From positions 1-6,459 of the forward strand of contig JACKNH010000049.1 of NCBI GenBank assembly GCA_024234975.1: 6,459 bases of DNA. The letters are read 5' to 3'. Both the position numbers and the translations under genes were made by a program. Positions 5,562 through 6,459 of the stretch are shown piece by piece (within the stretch, counting starts at the first letter, position 1; every line of letters starts with the position of its first letter). This DNA is from Gammaproteobacteria bacterium. Its GTDB lineage: Bacteria > Pseudomonadota > Gammaproteobacteria > Ga0077536. The notes beneath the pieces are model-generated. The model did no database searches, was not told the DNA's origin, and saw nothing but the letters and a program-made list of their open reading frames with translations.

Positions 5562-6459
5562 ATGACGTTGAAAAAGATAACGCTGGCCGTTGTGACAACG
5601 ATGGCGCTGTCCGGCAGCATCGGCTTCGCCCAGAGCGTCAACAACCAGCGCCTGGCTGATGAGCGCGATGGCAGCAACTGGCTGGCTTACGGTCGTACGT
5701 TCAGTGAAGGCCATTACAGCCCGCTCGATGAAATCAATACCAACACGGTTGGCCGGCTGCAGCTGGCATGGTCGCTGGATCTTGACGTCACCAATTCGAT
5801 CACCACGCCGCTGGCGGTGGATGGTGTCGTTTACCTCGGGGCGGGCCACGGCATCATCCACGCGGTCGATGGTAAAACCGGCAAACTGTTGTGGCGTTAC
5901 GACGCCAAGGCCACGGAGTTCGGTGGCACCAAGATGCGTGTCGGCTGGGGCATCAAAGGCATCGCCTTCTGGGATAACAAAGTCTATGCCGGTACCACGG
6001 ACGGCCGCCTGATCGCGCTGAATGCGCGTGATGGCTCGCTGGCCTGGAGCGTGCAGACGGTGGACCCGGCCAACGGTGCGGTCATCACCGGCGCACCGCG
6101 TGCATTCAACGGCAAAATCGTCATCGGCTTCGGTGGCGGTGACTTCTCGCCGTTGCGTGGCTATGTCACGGCGTATGACGCCAACGATGGCAAGCAGTTG
6201 TGGCGCTTCTACGTCGTCCCGGGCAAGCCGCAGACCCTGGATGGCGTTGCTTCGGATTCGGTCATACCGATGCTCGAAGACAGCTGGTCCGGCCAGTGGT
6301 GGAAATACGGTGGCGGCGGCGTGGTGTGGAACGCCATGACCTACGATCCGGAATTCGATCGTCTCTACATTGGTACCGGCAACGCGTTGCCCTACAACGC
6401 GAAGATCCGCAGTCCTGATGGTGGTGACAATTTGTTCACGGCGTCGGTGGTCGCGCTGG
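5562..6459 (+). CDS. PQQ-dependent alcohol dehydrogenase (methanol/ethanol family), C-terminus outside window
   Basis: The visible 299 residues begin with a signal peptide (MTLKKITLAVVTTMALSGSI..., cut near FA at 22-23) and continue as a quinoprotein beta-propeller. Such enzymes oxidise primary or secondary alcohols in the periplasm with PQQ and Ca2+ or a lanthanide, passing electrons to cytochrome c. Family signatures: NWLAYGRTFSEGHYSPL (39-55), VDGKTGKLLWRYD and similar tryptophan-docking repeats, TDGRLIALNARDG (146-158), RGYVTAYD (199-206), WRFYVVPG (214-221), GGGGVVW (250-256, with Trp256 at the PQQ-stacking position), YIGTGN (269-274, with Asn274 as likely metal ligand) and GGDNLF. It differs from methanol dehydrogenase at key places: there is no Cys in the visible part, the vicinal Cys pair is replaced near residues 126-127, and Asp194 stands where the metal-binding Glu is expected. 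The catalytic Asp and any C-terminal cytochrome domain lie past the edge. Confidence 0.93.
   Translation, partial: MTLKKITLAVVTTMALSGSIGFAQSVNNQRLADERDGSNWLAYGRTFSEGHYSPLDEINTNTVGRLQLAWSLDLDVTNSITTPLAVDGVVYLGAGHGIIHAVDGKTGKLLWRYDAKATEFGGTKMRVGWGIKGIAFWDNKVYAGTTDGRLIALNARDGSLAWSVQTVDPANGAVITGAPRAFNGKIVIGFGGGDFSPLRGYVTAYDANDGKQLWRFYVVPGKPQTLDGVASDSVIPMLEDSWSGQWWKYGGGGVVWNAMTYDPEFDRLYIGTGNALPYNAKIRSPDGGDNLFTASVVAL

Noticed and set aside
5542..5562. Six-codon frame starting in the E1 beta stop and ending on the PQQ gene start
   Set aside because: It would overlap both neighbours neatly, but it has no ribosome site of its own and such short frames arise easily by chance.

Overview
The window looks like chromosomal DNA of a Gram-negative proteobacterium. 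Base composition is roughly 60% GC by eye. Genes have purine-rich Shine-Dalgarno sites, and three products carry Sec-type signal peptides, including a periplasmic PQQ-dependent dehydrogenase. The protein types fit the catabolic clusters of sphingomonads and environmental gammaproteobacteria, but I cannot name a taxon.

Layout. (1) Positions 2-1195 (+) hold the C-terminal three quarters or so of an RPE65/lignostilbene-type carotenoid cleavage oxygenase with all four iron-binding histidines. (2) Positions 1332-1835 (+) encode a small secreted SnoaL/NTF2-like protein. (3) A 14-bp stem-loop at 1852-1885 sits midway between convergent stop codons and probably ends transcription from both sides. (4) Positions 1901-3166 (-) encode a secreted metal-dependent amidohydrolase. 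(5) Positions 3167-3565 are a divergent non-coding region of about 400 bp. It holds a good sigma70-type promoter (3374-3401) with an inverted repeat filling its spacer, then a leader of about 155 nt with several mutually exclusive hairpins. (6) This promoter most likely drives an operon of E1 alpha (3566-4567) and E1 beta (4574-5542) of a thiamine-diphosphate 2-oxoacid/acetoin dehydrogenase, followed 19 nt later by a PQQ-dependent alcohol dehydrogenase (5562 to the window end, cut off).

How the genes may work together (inference). The set suggests stepwise oxidation of an organic substrate. The oxygenase would cleave a C=C bond, the PQQ enzyme would oxidise an alcohol in the periplasm, and the thiamine enzyme would decarboxylate or cleave a 2-oxo or acetoin-like intermediate. 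The amidohydrolase and the SnoaL-like protein could process intermediates outside the cytoplasm. No transporter, E2, E3, cytochrome or regulator is visible, so the substrate cannot be deduced.

The most noteworthy points are the E1 pair linked to a quinoprotein instead of E2/E3, the operator-like promoter with its structured leader, and the cysteine-free PQQ domain with changed active-site positions. No CRISPR array, tRNA, rRNA or mobile element was seen.
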